A DNA stretch of 64,000 bases from Phallusia mammillata (GCA_003260075.1 QLIY01000699.1:1-64000); one strand, 5' to 3'. Shown: positions 35,541 through 48,454, numbered from the stretch's first letter. Made by a program: numbers and translations. The notes: a model not told the origin generated them from the letters alone.

Positions 35541-36998
35541 CTTTGCCTCCAATGGGGGAGATCCCCTCGCCTGTTGTTCCCACAGCGATTCGTCCGTCCC
35601 GCCGTCCTGTCGCGAGCCAACCGTTGTGAATATGTTTTTCTTCTCGTTTAGCGCTTGTTTCTTGACGCTAGCATTTGGCAAAAAGTAAACCCACTTGTTA
35701 ATTGACTTTTTTGTGTGTTTGTGTTTTCTCAAAGTGTAAGTAAGGCAGTTTATTTTAGTGGAAATTAAAGCAGCTGTTGGTGTAAATCTTCAAAATCCAA
35801 TGCAGTCTGGTGCAACAAACGATTGTGCTCCGTCTTCTCGTAAGGTTAATGTATCGAATCTCGACTTGTCCACACAGGAACGATGAAGTTACCCAATCCT
35901 CGGTTAATCCGGACCCGTTTGGACCTATAAAATTGTCTAGAATAGGCGAAGATCCGGTTTACCGATGTATATTAGTTAAACCTTTAACACATTACAAATC
36001 TTTTGCACCTCGAGTTTTGTCCAAATTAGACGAAGATCCGGATTAACCAAATCCGATATTTATTGTTCAAGGCACCAACACTTCAAAGACTAAAACAGCT
36101 GTGGTTTCATAAGGTCAAATAAAATGACACAAAACGATTTACAAACAACACCGGAAAAAAATATTTGGCATATACCTTCTCTGTTAGCAACACCAGTCGT
36201 CGACAACCAACCGTGCCGGTCCGTTAGGCGTGTACCGGGCCGCATAAAACTTGCTCAAGGTTCACATTGAATCAAAGTAATAACTGTAATAAGTTTTTAG
36301 TGCTGAACATTTGTGGTTTTTAAAGGGCGGTTCGTGACAAAAAAATCAGTTTTAAACCGGTCCGCAATGCAAAAATGGTTGCCGACCCCTGAGCTATACC
36401 ATGATAAAACAAGTGTATTGTTTTAGATGATATAATTAATTTAAAAAAATCCAGTATAACTTTTTTATATGCCAGCTATTAAGCAAAAGACACCTTTAAT
36501 AGTGCCCGGTCACTAGTATATACCATGCGCATAAATGTTATCACAAAGTTTGTGCGAGCAACTGCGTGGTGCTTGAAAAACATGTTGAAAATGAATGATG
36601 ATTTACATCCGACAGCTGTTCCAAATATAGGTTCTTAAATTGCTATGACTTTAAACTCATTAACGAATCTTGCAAGGCAACTCCTACAACGGCATTGTTT
36701 AACAATAAGCGGTTCTCATCGCAATTGCGACTGAACAACACCTAACCATCTGTCACGTGACATTCCGGAATGTCCAACAAGCTGGTTTTACTTTTTTACT
36801 AAGCGTAAACCTCGGAGCACACTGCCTGGTGGGCCTGCCTAAAGCGGAAACGCCGTGTCCTGCGTCACAACGGCCCTGGTTGACGGTTGCTGGGCAACAG
36901 GTCACGTGACTGGCGAGGTCGAGCTCTGACTCAGGTTCCGTTAGCAAGCGGCGGGCTTCGAAAAACGATCTGTCGTTACAGCGAATAAATCGGGCCAT
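35541..36998 (-). CDS. Candidate partial minus-strand gene (two exons)
   Basis: Two GC-richer open segments can be spliced in frame on the minus strand. Exon 1 is 36998-36811, starting ATG with donor CCGAG|gtttac. Exon 2 is 35667-35541, with acceptor aaatgctag and donor GCAAAG|gtaaaa. Phases agree: two bases carried into exon 2. Exon 2 encodes a hydrophilic stretch (VKKQALNEKKNIFTTVGS, then Gly/Glu-rich) with codon use unlike the surrounding AT-rich sequence. No domain is recognised and I did not find later exons. The intron would contain a hAT fragment. Treat it as a prediction to be tested, not an established gene. Confidence 0.3.
35899..36054. mobile_element. Tigger-like remnant with inverted ends
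   Basis: CGGTTAATCCGGACCC near the left is complementary to GATCCGGATTAACCAAATC at the right. GAAGATCCGG(T/A)TTA also occurs twice as a direct repeat. About 156 bp, non-coding. Confidence 0.5.
36194..36391. mobile_element. hAT-like MITE, 198 bp
   Basis: Starts CAGTCGTCGACAACC and ends GGTTGCCGACCCCTG. The flanking octamers AGCAACAC and AGCTATAC match at 6 of 8. The interior near the right end (ACCGGTCCGCAATGCAAAAA) matches the element at 30408-30679, so both belong to one family. Confidence 0.65.
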
Positions 36999-37020
36999 TC
37001 AGCGCACGGATGGAACTATC
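36752..37020. promoter_or_regulatory. GC-richer block with CACGTG sites
   Basis: TCACGTGAC occurs at about 36755 and 36900. Open frames diverge from here: minus-strand ATG at 36998 and plus-strand ATG at 37010. This could be a bidirectional promoter, but neither frame is a proven gene. Confidence 0.25.
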
Positions 37021-37717
37021 AGGTTATTTGTATACGACCTCCTTGTGTGTTGACATTAAGATCCCTAAAGGTCATTTTGAAGTGTTTTTGGTCTATGCAA
37101 TTATTTCTTTGCTCACTTTAGCTTGCGTGCGTAACTTGACGCATCGACGTCGACGTAACTTGACGCAATTTGGATTAATAATAAACCGGTACGCAGTTTA
37201 CGTCGGTTTAATTATTTTTGGTAACTTGTTTACGATGTTAATAGAAATTGGCTAAATTTTGTCTCGCCAAGCAAATGTGGGCCAAATTTAAATTTAGAAT
37301 GGCGAAGTAATTAAATCACATTTTTGGTGCAACAACTGTTTTGTTCGTTGTGTTGTTTTATCTTTGGTTGTCAAGTTATTCGTTAAAAAGCGTGAAAATT
37401 TATTAGACAAAAACTTGTTGAGATTTTAGAGCCAACGATGGAAATTGAAGAAAATTGATTGATTGTTTAAATTATTCCGCCTGACATGAGTCACATTATA
37501 ACAATGTCGTTTATTTATGAAGACAACTGCATGTTTCAATTGTTTAATTGTAAAGCTTCAGGCATTTCCTTCCCAATGCAAAGACAGTTCGGGATGAAAC
37601 CGAAACGTTGCAAGGAAACAATGGGTCAAAAAGTTTCGGTTAAATGACAACCATTGTATGGTGGGTCTAAAATATAGTCGGTTATAATTTTGTGTTCGAT
37701 ACAAGCATGTATTGATA

Positions 37718-37732
37718 CAGTGGTTCTCAACC
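37718..37732. repeat. Solo hAT terminus
   Basis: CAGTGGTTCTCAACC occurs without a matching right end within about 1 kb. Probably a truncated copy. Confidence 0.35.
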
Positions 37733-38194
37733 TTATAGTAGCCTAATCGCGCGGCGACATTTTCCATCGCTACGTAGCAGCTAAAACCCGTTTGAGTGTG
37801 TGGACCAAGAGACAGGCCTATACTTGGTCACCAGGATTACATATTTCTATTGCCACAAAGGTTAGCAATTCCAAAAGAATGTCCAAGACATGAGTTTGAA
37901 CCCTTTTTACTTAAACAACCTCATATCGTCATGGCCATGAATTTTATACGCCAAAAAACAATTCCAAAAAGTCATATTTCCATGGAAACCACCCGCAAAC
38001 ACGTCTTAAAGTTTCTCTGAAAACACAAGACGACACAGATAGATAAGAAACGTCAGTACGTATCCTGAACATCTATGTGCCCAGCGAAGATTTTCCACTA
38101 ATTTGGGATATTTCCTGTACATCGCTTTAATGCAGTCGCACGCATGCAAGCCGCCTGGGCCTTCTAATCCTCGCACCGTTCGTATTGGCCAGTA

Positions 38195-38196
<2 letters not shown>

Positions 38197-38261
<65 letters not shown>
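38197..38261. other. 65-base G-run
   Basis: Longest homopolymer in the window. No direct duplication is visible at its edges, unlike the 10-G joins. It is probably a sized gap placeholder and not real sequence. Confidence 0.7.
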
Positions 38262-39379
38262 CTAGTCTAGAGCCAACTTGCCGTCAGGGTTAAGTCCGCA
38301 CACAGCGATTGGCCCCTGTGAACACGGATGTCCACCACCTTGGTAACTTTCAAACGTTTTTCGTATTACGGTGAATATATAAGGGATGTATGCCGCGAAC
38401 TTGACATTATGGTAGCAGCTATAGTTCATCTTTCTTAGCTTGTAAAGATGAGAATAAACAGCTCATGATATAGAGTTGAAAAGTTGGTTTAATATTTGCT
38501 GTTGAATTAGTTGTCAAACTAAATTTGTGTAGTTGTCAACTTTAGAGTAATCCTCAGATAAGGTCATTTAAGCCTGTTACGTTTGATGTTTGATGTCTAA
38601 TCTGTATTTCGGCTTAAAATTTTTTTATAAACCGGCTTGCTGATGAGGTATATGCAAGACAAATAGAAAAATATTAGACTAGCTGAAAAACCGCGATTTG
38701 TTACACATTTTGAATGGCAAACAGCACACTAAAATAGCATTAGTTGTTTTTTGCAAATTTGTTAAGATCTCGTCTGTATGGGACAAGGACTGCGCATTGT
38801 CATAACACGGGCAATATGTTAATGAGAAGAAGTTTCTCTTTAACCATAAAATCGGAAGTCTTATAAGTTTGGTCAGTGCCGATAGAGCAAAGCAACCTCC
38901 TTCCTGTGTTAATTAGATGTGAGACGTTACAAGAGTAGACAAATTATTCCTAAAGTATCACTTTTACACCTCCTGATACCTTACTTTCGCTGTTATGTGG
39001 CGCACTTTGTTAAACAAACGTGTTATTTGGTTTTTAAAGTCATTAGGTTTAGAACTGTGTATGCTATTCGCTTGGCCTTGGAGATAAGAGTTTTGTTCAA
39101 AAACAGTTTGCTAGCGACTGCAATGATCAATTATGCAAATGTCATGTAACGTAATTTGACTGTTGCGTATATACTTCCTGACGACTGTCATGTCAGGACT
39201 TTAAACTCCAGTTATTCATAAACTTTGCGGTTTTACCGATTTTTAAAATATATTGAGGTGACCGTGACTGTTAGAAAAGGGTTCCTAATGAACCGCATGC
39301 ATTTCCACTGACGGATGCAAATATAATAAATAGCTTATAATGATATGCGCATTTCAGACTTTATATATATGTTGTAACG

Positions 39380-39430
39380 CATACACAAACGGATAAGGCG
39401 TTAGACCAAGCTGGTTCGCATCCAGAAACA
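39380..39430 (+). repeat. tRNA-like fragment, possible SINE head
   Basis: AACGGATAAGGCGTTAGAC resembles the D-arm region of a tRNA (Arg-like), and CTGGTTCGCATCCAG resembles a T-arm with B box. The anticodon arm between them is missing, so it cannot be a functional tRNA. A tRNA-derived SINE remnant is the likeliest explanation. Confidence 0.4.
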
Positions 39431-40090
39431 CGTGTGTGGCAAGCTCTGCAATTTTTTACAGAGCTAGATACTTATCATTATAATAACTATCATACAAACT
39501 AAACAGCAAATATAAGCGACCCTAATATTTGTTTCCAAATTCTTTTTTTTTTTCAAACAGTCGCATTGCATGCGTAAAATGGTGCGGTGTTACCACATTG
39601 GCACTAGTGTTTTGCATTTTATCCAGCGGCTTTGCAAGGCACAGACACATATCTAAGCTCATCGGCAGGCAGGCAAGGAGCGTTGCAGTCGCGTGTATAG
39701 CACCAACAGGCTGCCACTGATGTAAATGGCTGCTGGTCCTTTTTCGCACGCATTTCCGTTACGCCACCGTAGTAGCTATGAGAAGCAAGCTGCCACAAGC
39801 TGTTAGTGCATATATCCAGATACCTAGTAGCAGTTAAGACGATCGTTTTTCCTTCGGTCGATCAGAAATCATTTTTGTAATCGGCGTTTGCTGTTTGTTG
39901 TTTGTCACCCCGAAGTTTCAGCAGAGTAAAGAGAATTGAACATTTCTGTGTATATCCAGTTTCATCCCGTGAAAAAACGGCGTATAACAATTTGCTATTC
40001 ATCGAAGCAGAGAAAGGAAGAAACTACGTAGACGGACTTTTAGCAAACCTGTAAATTTTATCATTACACCAGCAACGTATTCAAGAAGAC

Positions 40091-43000
40091 ATGGCATCGA
40101 CAGTCGCCATCCCGCAGTTCTACAACTTTCCTGGGGCAATCCCAGGCCCCCTTCCCGGACCCATTCCTGGACCCCTGCCCCCGGCAACCATACCCATCAC
40201 CACGGCATATGGGGCCAACCCCACTAATGGAGGAGCTACGTTTCAAAACGTTCCACTTCACACAATGCAAGTTCCCATAGTTCCAGTGGGAGGAGGTTGC
40301 TACAACGAGTAAGTCTTGTTTTCTTTTAAAATTTGAAACTTAATGTGTACTGTTTGTTGCATTGTGACGTAATAATGCCAAGTGTTCGTAAATAACAAGT
40401 TTGATCGTGTTAATTCACTAATGTTTAAACAGTTTTAGACTTGAAACGAAAGATAACATTGTCATGCTCGAATAGTTTTTCCTTGACACGTGTCCTTAAA
40501 CAAATGATTCCGAATTAAGTATCATAAGTTTAATACTTCATTATGTACGTTTAAAAGCTCAATCCAAATCTTTCAACCAAACCTTATTTCAAATAGAAAT
40601 AAGCTATAAATAAGCTTGACCCTATAAATAAGCCCGTTGTACAGTAAGATAGCATCAGGGTAATACCTTATTAGGTGGTGTATATATTTATTAACGTCGG
40701 TTTTTGACAATGGCACTTGATTGCCTGAAAAGGAAATTATCACGGGCCATGTGCGAGTAATCTTGTCAACGTAACTGTCGCAACGTTATAATATACCTCG
40801 TTCTTCCTGTATGCGCGGCTGGTCATAAATGAGATAAAAATGACGCAAAAATATATCGAAAAATAAACAAATGATTTGCAAGCATTTTTGACGTGTCTCT
40901 ATGTGACACATGTTTGATGTAATCGTGTATGTCGAAAAGGACGTCATTTTGATCAGAGCGTCTTCTTGCTTATTCATTTGAAACACTAAACGCGTTGCAA
41001 GCAATATTAGACATGAAGAATACATTTTTGTCTGATATTTATATACCATTGACATTTGCAAACCCTGTGCTGCAATTAAGATTTCCCAGTTGTCTTGTAC
41101 TCTTGTATTTAAACCACCAAATCGACAATTCTATAAGTTAACAACTTTTCGTCTTAGCGTTTAGGGTTAAAGCTAAAGTGTGTGAATTTTCTGCCGTACG
41201 GGCGTGTATAAATGCATGAATAACACAAAACTATCTTATGTAGACAGCACTGCAGTTTCGTAAATCCATTAGCTCCATAGTATATAGGTGCGCATATAGT
41301 ATTGTGTATGGAAGCGCATTGGTATGACAGATACGGTGTTAGACAAACGGTCGCCGGGCCATCGCTGTATTATCGCAGCCCTGAGAAGGCTGCTGGCTGG
41401 ATGCTGTGCGGAAGTACTGCACAGGAAGCTTAAAAGATCGCTTCCCTTCACTAGCAACTGCAGCAGCCCTCTATACACGCACACACACACGCTCACAGAG
41501 GGCCATCGTGCTGCTGTGCTGTATGTTAGAGTTATATAGCAGTGCGTGGCGCCGTATGCTCGTTCAACCGGTATCCGCGGGCAACAAGGGGTCACTTGAC
41601 TGGGGTTACGTGAGGTGATAATTCCGCTTTCACCTAGGTTATCCTAAATGTATCTCAACAACTTAATGGTGTATATTTCGCAACGTGTTTTAATTGGGCA
41701 TTGTAATCGTAATTAATTGTTTATCCCCGCGCAAAGGGAAATGTCGCAATTTTACTAAGGGTGCCATTTATCTTAACCGTTGCCAAACTATTTGCTTGTT
41801 GTTGCAAGTTTAAACACCGAAACCATAACTTCTTTGCGTTCCAAGGGGGGGGGGACCAAACTCTTTGCATGTTGTTGCAAGTTTAAACACCGAAACCATA
41901 ACTTCTTTGCGTTCCAAACATTTTCCTTGACATTTAACAATTTCTGTGTTTTCAAAAAATCCAAAAATGTTTCCATTCACCACTCCCGGAAAAGAAACAA
42001 CCAACCCAGGCCTATTTTGGCTTTAAAACCGTTTATCCAACCACAATTTTCTAAAAGGTCTTCTGCGTCGATTGGACTTTGCCAATGTTTGAAAAGTCTG
42101 AAAAGCTTGGCAGTTTTTTATTTTCGCAAGGAGTCACTTCACGAGTGATGCGGGTCTATTAATTTTAGAACACCGAGTTACGCGACTAAAGGGGAAACGG
42201 TCGCCTTACTGCAAACCGCTGCGAGACAGATCAGTTAATTATGGATGCTGGCTATAAAGAAGCGCCCCATGCTTATAGATGAATTGTTTGTGCTTTATGA
42301 ATCACAAAGCGGACGCCCTGATAGAACAGATTGTTTGTTTCGGAGCGATCCGAGCTCATCAATAAACGCACAGTTTCGGCACACAGCCCTTATTACTCAT
42401 TGCATAATATAACACAATAGATTGAACATCTTTTTCTGGCTACTCGTGATTCAGTTTGCGACAACCGTGCAACAATGCCCCAACATATAAGAATATTATG
42501 TTTTAAGTACTCATATACTTAATCTCCAAGCCTGGTTCTGTGGGTTTGTTTTACACCACTCTTTAATTTCATAAATACATTAATAATTGCTGTTAGGACA
42601 TAGATCTTCATTACTTGTAGAAATTTGATTTGCTTATGTTATAAGTCTATGGATTATTTATAATTTATTTTTTACAGTGGAATGGAAGTTGTTTGGCATG
42701 GGGAGTTTAGCCGACTCTTCAGCACATTCTACCCCCCTCATGTCTGGTATCTCACCATCACTAACTCTGCACCGCCCCTCAAGTGGAAATTTCACCGGGA
42801 CAGCGCCAAAGTTCGGTTTTGTTGCCAGGTAGACCAAAAAACGTTCTTCTTGAAAACCATTTAACTATCATACACATGCGATCTTGTTGCAAAACACAAG
42901 CGTTGTTGGCCTTTTTTGCAAACTGCTCCAGGTATATGCTATAGCCTCAGTTAATGGATGTTTAAGAGTGCACGACATCCTTGACTAACTATCCCTGCTA

Positions 43001-46000
43001 AAATGCTTTTTAATTTAAATTAGATATAACTAGTGTAATAGGATAGGCCTACTTGGAAAAAGATTTAGGGTAGTGTAGGAATCGTTCAAAGGCAGCCATG
43101 ATATAGGCCTAGTTAAACGATTTAACATGATACATTTATGTCTGCTTTGTGCGGTGGTCGATGCTTGCCACCCAACCCATTTTTTAACTTATTTCGAACC
43201 CACGTGGATAGCTTATATCTGTTCCACGCATGACCTATTAAGCTGAGTTATATAAGAGAGAGATAAAATTATCGGAGCTCAAAAACGAAGACTAAGTTGA
43301 CTTTTTACCCACGCGATATGACAACCCACGTCGTTTAAATCTTCCATCCTGTCAACCCCACTTCACTCCGCTTTTCCGTGTAGCTGTGCAGATAATTTAT
43401 GGTCGTGCACGAGCCAATGCTTATGCGTGCACATTTTTTGCTATTGGACATCACGATATAAACATGTTTCTCCAATTAGGACTGATCTCACGCTTTAACA
43501 GTTATATTGTTTTTTTTGTGTAAACACTTTACCGGTTTCGAGCACCTAATTAAACAAATAAAAAATTAAAACTACTATTTTTGTTGAATAAAATCTGACG
43601 AAGTTAAAATCTGAAACTATGTCCGGTAGTTATAGGTAACTTGTTTATAGGAAGCTAAGATATTTACGCGATCCAGTGTGATATATAATAACATACTTTG
43701 TGATAAACGTCCTGGCAACAAACTGAACCTAATACATTTTGCATAAATTCATCAGCTAAAAGTCAAAAGGGTTCATTAAAATGTTTCTATTAACAGTGAC
43801 ACAATCTTCTGCTTTTCAAAAATCTGCCCGTGGTCTGTTAAAACGTAACTTGCAATAAAATATCTTTATCTCTAAGAGTTCATTCATATGAAAATGTTAG
43901 TCGATAAATTTCATGACCTCAACATGGTTGATTATTTTCTAGGATTGTGGTAACGGCTGGACCTCCATGAAGGGAAGAGTGACCTTCTGGTTTCACTTAG
44001 ACTACGCTACAAATAACGGCTACGTGCAGTTCAAGTTGTACGGCCAACAGTGCAAGAAGTGTAACTCAGGAAAATTCGAGTACGTGATGTGGTACCCGGA
44101 AGAAGTTTCCAAAGTAAGTTTTGTTTTGTGTTTAGTTTGCACAAAACTTAGGAGGCTGAAAAACAATTGCCCAATATGATTTATTCTTTAAGAAAACTAG
44201 TTCGCTTTGAAAATTCGAAATTGGCGTTTTAGGTTTTATAGGGACACCTGCATATTATCCTAAAAGTCCTGTATATGTTCTGCTGTTAAATTATGCACCC
44301 TGATTTTGTTTTTTGAAAAGTTTTATTCACAGTTGCGTTTGTCTCCTGAATAATTGCATTTACATTAAAATATTTAAAAGATTATGTTTAGCTTAAAAAC
44401 GCTCCTAAGTGCTGGACAACATATTGAATGACTGATAAATCTTTGTTTTCTACTTTTTCCCGTTGCCATGTTTAAATCAAAACATATGATTATTTGCAAC
44501 AGTGAAAGGGCGGATAGTTTTCGGAGTAATTCTGCATCTGAGCTTAAAATAGGACTGTACTCATTCCAATAGCAATAACATGAGTATCAGATTACATGCA
44601 TCCAAAATAGAGAATTACAGTTTACAGTGCAGATTAGCGCGAGAAACGGTTGACAAATTATCACTCCTAACAGGAAGACGGACTTTCGGGCGTATGTCGC
44701 CGCTGCCATATTGTTGCAATACACAAACCAGTAAACGCTCAGTAAAATGTTTGTCCGAGCCCAAAAGCAATAAGGCTGCAGTGCCAATATGTTTCCGAAA
44801 TTGTGCTCTGGCGCAGCGCAAACCGGCAAATTGCTGTGGGGACGATTTTCCAAGTACATTTCAGTCGGTGGGAATTCAAACAGCCAGGACCGGTATCCGG
44901 AGTTTCGGTCACAATTGCCCGCAGCGCACGTTTTAGGAGTCTTTCTGGCGATGCACATTTGCCTAGAATAGCCGGGTTTAGGGCCGTTATGGGATTCTCC
45001 GAATTTCAGTGCCGTTTTATTGGGAATTATTGTTTTGGAATCGAATACTAAATATAAACTGCTGCCTTCCCCATTTGCCAAACACTTTGATTTCGCTGTA
45101 GCGAGTCTTTGTAACATTTTGGACTGCTGATGATATACCGTTGCTGTAGGTGCCGCAACAAATGGTCTTAACTCAAACAACAGAGCTTCAATTACACATT
45201 TTCACTTTTTGAACTATTAACTTAAGTTTTTGTAAAGAAACTAAATGGTGCCATTCCTTGTAGTCTTGGAGACTTGTGTCTCCCGAGATTGGCGCGAGTT
45301 TAATGTTTAGATCCCTATTTAAACCATTTATACTCTCAAGTGCTGTGCATAACATTTCTCAACTTTGTACAATAAAACAATATGGGTATATTGCGACAAA
45401 AATTGAAACAATTATAAACTGGTATCTTTTGTCTTCTCTAAATGCAAAAACAAGAAACAAATTTGCATTTTTAACGGCAACGATGCTCATTTTCATACAA
45501 CACGCCTTTTGCCGTAACGCTAAACACGCAAGTATATTGACAAAAGGTTTTCTCTTGACATAAACAATAGCACAAGGGACAATTGGGTTGAACATCCGGT
45601 TGTATATGTAAAGTGCTATCGTGTTATGGTTATATGCATTGAAACCTTGCCTGACCCTGATTTATGGCTGTTGCCTGCGTAACATGAAACCAATATCCAC
45701 GTATTTAAATGTTGTCATATGAGAAGTGCAGTTCCTTCTAGTGGCGGTATATGTACAGCACATATTTGAAGTAGATAACAATAATTTATATAGTTTTTTT
45801 TATCTCAATTAAACGTATGGTATTGTATAGATTTGATTTGATGAAATACCAACAAAAATGTATTCTCTACACACAAACTATCTGGAGGTTTAGTTTTTTG
45901 TTTCTGTTTCTAAATACATTTTGAGTCATTTTAAAGCGCACATCCCACGTCTAACTCTCTTTGTGCGTTAAAAAGTATTGCAGTTAAAATGTTTTAGTTA

Positions 46001-47376
46001 AAAATCCTTGTTTACTTCCAGTATCTCTTCCTAAATGCAAATGACTTAAACATTACTTTATTTCTTAAGGTGATGTGCAACGTTTACAACAAAGTTGGCC
46101 AGACCTATTACGGCTTTCTTCAGCCGCCAATTCGCATCGACAGAAGACCGGGGCGTCCACGTAACCAACACAACTCAGATTTGTGCCAGGCCTGCAGAGA
46201 TGGGGAATGTGACCAGGTAAACTTCTAACATTATATAATATCGAATCTCGAGAATCGAATCTCTGAGGTTAAGAATCGTAAACTCAAACAAGTGAACTGC
46301 AGGGCAAAATGTTGCTTGATCCACATTTGACACAAACAAAGTGATCGGGAATTTTGCTCAGGCGTGTCCTGGTATCGAAATCTCGAATAAATAGAAAAAA
46401 AATACAACCTTTTTTAATAGCTTTTGTCAACGGTTTATTTCAAATAGCCTGATAAAAAACAAACAATTTTGACCTATTGTAAACCGATTCGCTTGAATAT
46501 AAATAGGTAAATACTTTTATCTGGGAATAGTTAAATACATTATCAAATTTATGGCAGTATTTTAATTCAAACATTTTTGAAGGCTCGCCCGATTAAATCT
46601 CTATACAACATGGGAGGGATGATCCAAGCACCGGTGGCAATCCCAGCTCCTCCAGTGCAAGAAGGAATTGAAACAGCTACGAGCGGATCGAGTCCAGCCC
46701 CAGTGTCACAACCAGCCACCGTTGTTCAAACCTACAGCAGTCCGCAGCCAACAGATGTCACCGTTTCAGCGTCATCAGCGAACAACACCAGTCAAAGCGT
46801 GATCACTTCGCCTATTACTCTCACAGGGGGAATGCAGCCGATCCTTACATACTCGATTATCAGCGCTCCCCCAAAGTCAGCAGCGCTCTCAGCCACTTCA
46901 ACACATTTTGTGCCACAAAACCCACCCCCAGCTCCAGCCAACGCTCACTACATTTACCATCCGAACGCGTTTCCGCTGATGAACGGAACGATTCCGGGAT
47001 TTCCGCCGCCGCCCCCAGCCTTGCCTATTCTCCCTGCAAAGCCGGCGCAGATTTCCAAGCCCCCAGTGGCACAAGTGAATGGCCACGACGAAGAGGACGA
47101 CGTTTGCGTGGTGATAAATCCCAAACAGGTGGAAACTGACAATTGCGTTGACGCGAAACAAGGCGCGGAAATCGCTGAAAAGGTGGAACCACACAAGTCG
47201 GAAAATGCGGCTCAGTTAAAAAACGGAAACGAGCAGGTGAATGGGGGGGGGGAGCGAAACAAGGAGCGGAAATCGCTGAAAAGGTGGAATCACAAAAGTC
47301 GGAAAATGCGGCTCAGTTAAAAAACGGAAACGAGCAGGTGAATGGAGATGAGCAAGTGAATGGAATTCCCGCTTAA
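40091..47376 (+). CDS. RTP-like 3CxxC zinc-binding protein with long disordered tail (five exons)
   Basis: Exons: 40091-40308, 42678-42828, 43943-44113, 46070-46216, 46583-47376. All introns are GT-AG with agreeing phases. After removing the duplicated join in the last exon the protein is about 459 aa. The first 70 residues are Pro/Gly-rich (PGPLPGPIPGPLPP). The middle carries the 3CxxC domain of receptor-transporting proteins: WHGEFSRLF, PPHVWYL, then CQDC, FGQ-like YGQQCKKC, YYGF, and LCQACRDGEC. These cysteine pairs should bind zinc. Vertebrate RTPs assist surface delivery of odorant and other GPCRs, or act as antiviral effectors. The tail is rich in Pro, Ser, Gln and Asn, with an acidic DEEDDV patch, and lacks the C-terminal membrane helix of RTP1/2. 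The protein is therefore predicted soluble, and its role is not predictable. ZAR1, which also has 3CxxC, is a less good match. Confidence 0.82.
41783..41917. repeat. Direct duplication split by 10 G
   Basis: Copies 41783-41844 and 41856-41917, with 10 G at 41845-41854. The two differ at two sites near the left end. Intron 1 of the 3CxxC gene. Confidence 0.9.
44580..45180. other. Intronic block with long open frames on both strands
   Basis: Intron 3 of the 3CxxC gene contains a 197-codon minus frame and an overlapping 118-codon plus frame. Base composition is less AT-rich than the rest of the intron. Neither product shows a recognisable domain, and the overlap itself suggests chance or an old insertion. 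Confidence 0.3.
47153..47343. repeat. Coding direct duplication split by 10 G
   Basis: Copies 47153-47242 and 47254-47343 lie inside the last exon of the 3CxxC gene, around 10 G at 47243-47252. The G-run shifts the frame, so a naive reading ends early at 47318-47320. With one copy the frame runs to the TAA at 47374. Differences include cca/aaa-type changes near KVE. Confidence 0.93.
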
Positions 47377-47627
47377 GACAAAACGCTTTTCTGCATAGAG
47401 CTTGTGCTTTTTAGCAAAGCGACTATTTAAATGCTGACGACGGCCTATTGCTTTACATGTAGGCTGGTTTGACATGACACAGCGAATGGCTTCCATGGGG
47501 GGGGGGGAGACAAAACGCTTTTCTGCATAGAGCTTGTGCTTTTTGCAAAGCGACTATTTAAATGCTGACTACGGCCTAATGCTTTACATGTAGGCTGGTT
47601 TGACATGACACAGCGAATGGCTTCCAT
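47377..47627. repeat. Direct duplication split by 11 G
   Basis: Copies 47377-47496 and 47509-47627 begin right after the 3CxxC stop codon. The G-run is at 47497-47507. They differ by a one-base indel (tttttagc/ttttgc) and two substitutions. Confidence 0.92.
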
Positions 47628-48454
47628 TTTAGCCGACTAGGACAAACAAAAAAATCGAATGCTTCCATCTATGCTCGTTGCATGCCAGTCATGCTCGTGT
47701 GTCTGTTTATGTTTCTTTATTGCTATCCAAGTGTTGGCCGTCACAAAGAATGCTATCGACTTGTTCAAGTGAATGCCAAAAAGCAGACTCATTTTGCCAC
47801 ACGCAAATGTTTTTGATCATGTCTTGCCGTTGCGGTTGTGCTAAACTTTTTTATTGTTCACCTAAAATCAGTTTTTTGCTCTAAGTTTTTGCCAACAGCG
47901 ACACGATTGTAAGATAAATCACACAACCTTATAATTAACGACACTTAAACTGGTAAAATTGGCATTTTGACCATAATTTACTGGTTTCAAATCATGTCCG
48001 ATATTTGTAAAGTCATTTTTGTTTTTAAGGGGGGGGGGACGAATGACTTCCATTTTAGCCGACTAGGACAAACAAAACAATCGAATGCTTCTATCTATGC
48101 TCGTTGCATGCCAGTCATGCTCGTGTCTCTGTTTATTTTTCTTTATTGCTTTCCAAGTGTTGGCCGTCACAAAGAATGCTATCAACTTGTTCAAGTGAAT
48201 GCCAAAAAGCAGATTCATTTTGCCACACGCAAATGTTTTTGATCATGTCTTGCTTTTGCAGTTGTGCTAAACGTTATTGTTGTTCACCTAAATCAGTTTT
48301 CTTGCTCTAAGTTTTGCCAACATCGACATATTTGTAAGATAAATCACACAACTTAATTATGAACGACACTTTAGCTGGTAAAAATGGCATTTTGACCAGA
48401 ATTTGCTGGTTTCAAATCATGTCCGATATTTGTAAAGTCATTTTTGTTTTTAAG
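47614..48454. repeat. 415-bp direct duplication split by 10 G
   Basis: Copies 47614-48028 and 48040-48454 with 10 G at 48029-48038. Copy 1 overlaps the end of the preceding duplicated pair, so three joins occur in succession across the presumed 3' UTR of the 3CxxC gene. Confidence 0.92.

Noticed and set aside
37010-37255. 81-codon frame with two hydrophobic segments
   Set aside because: No family match recognised and no regulatory or splice support; kept only as a possible divergent transcript.
38197-38261. G-quadruplex-forming region
   Set aside because: A pure 65-G run is more likely a gap placeholder, given the pattern of 10-G joins.
44587-45180. 197-codon minus-strand frame in an intron of the 3CxxC gene
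   Set aside because: Overlaps an open plus-strand frame, has no recognisable domain and has mixed composition.
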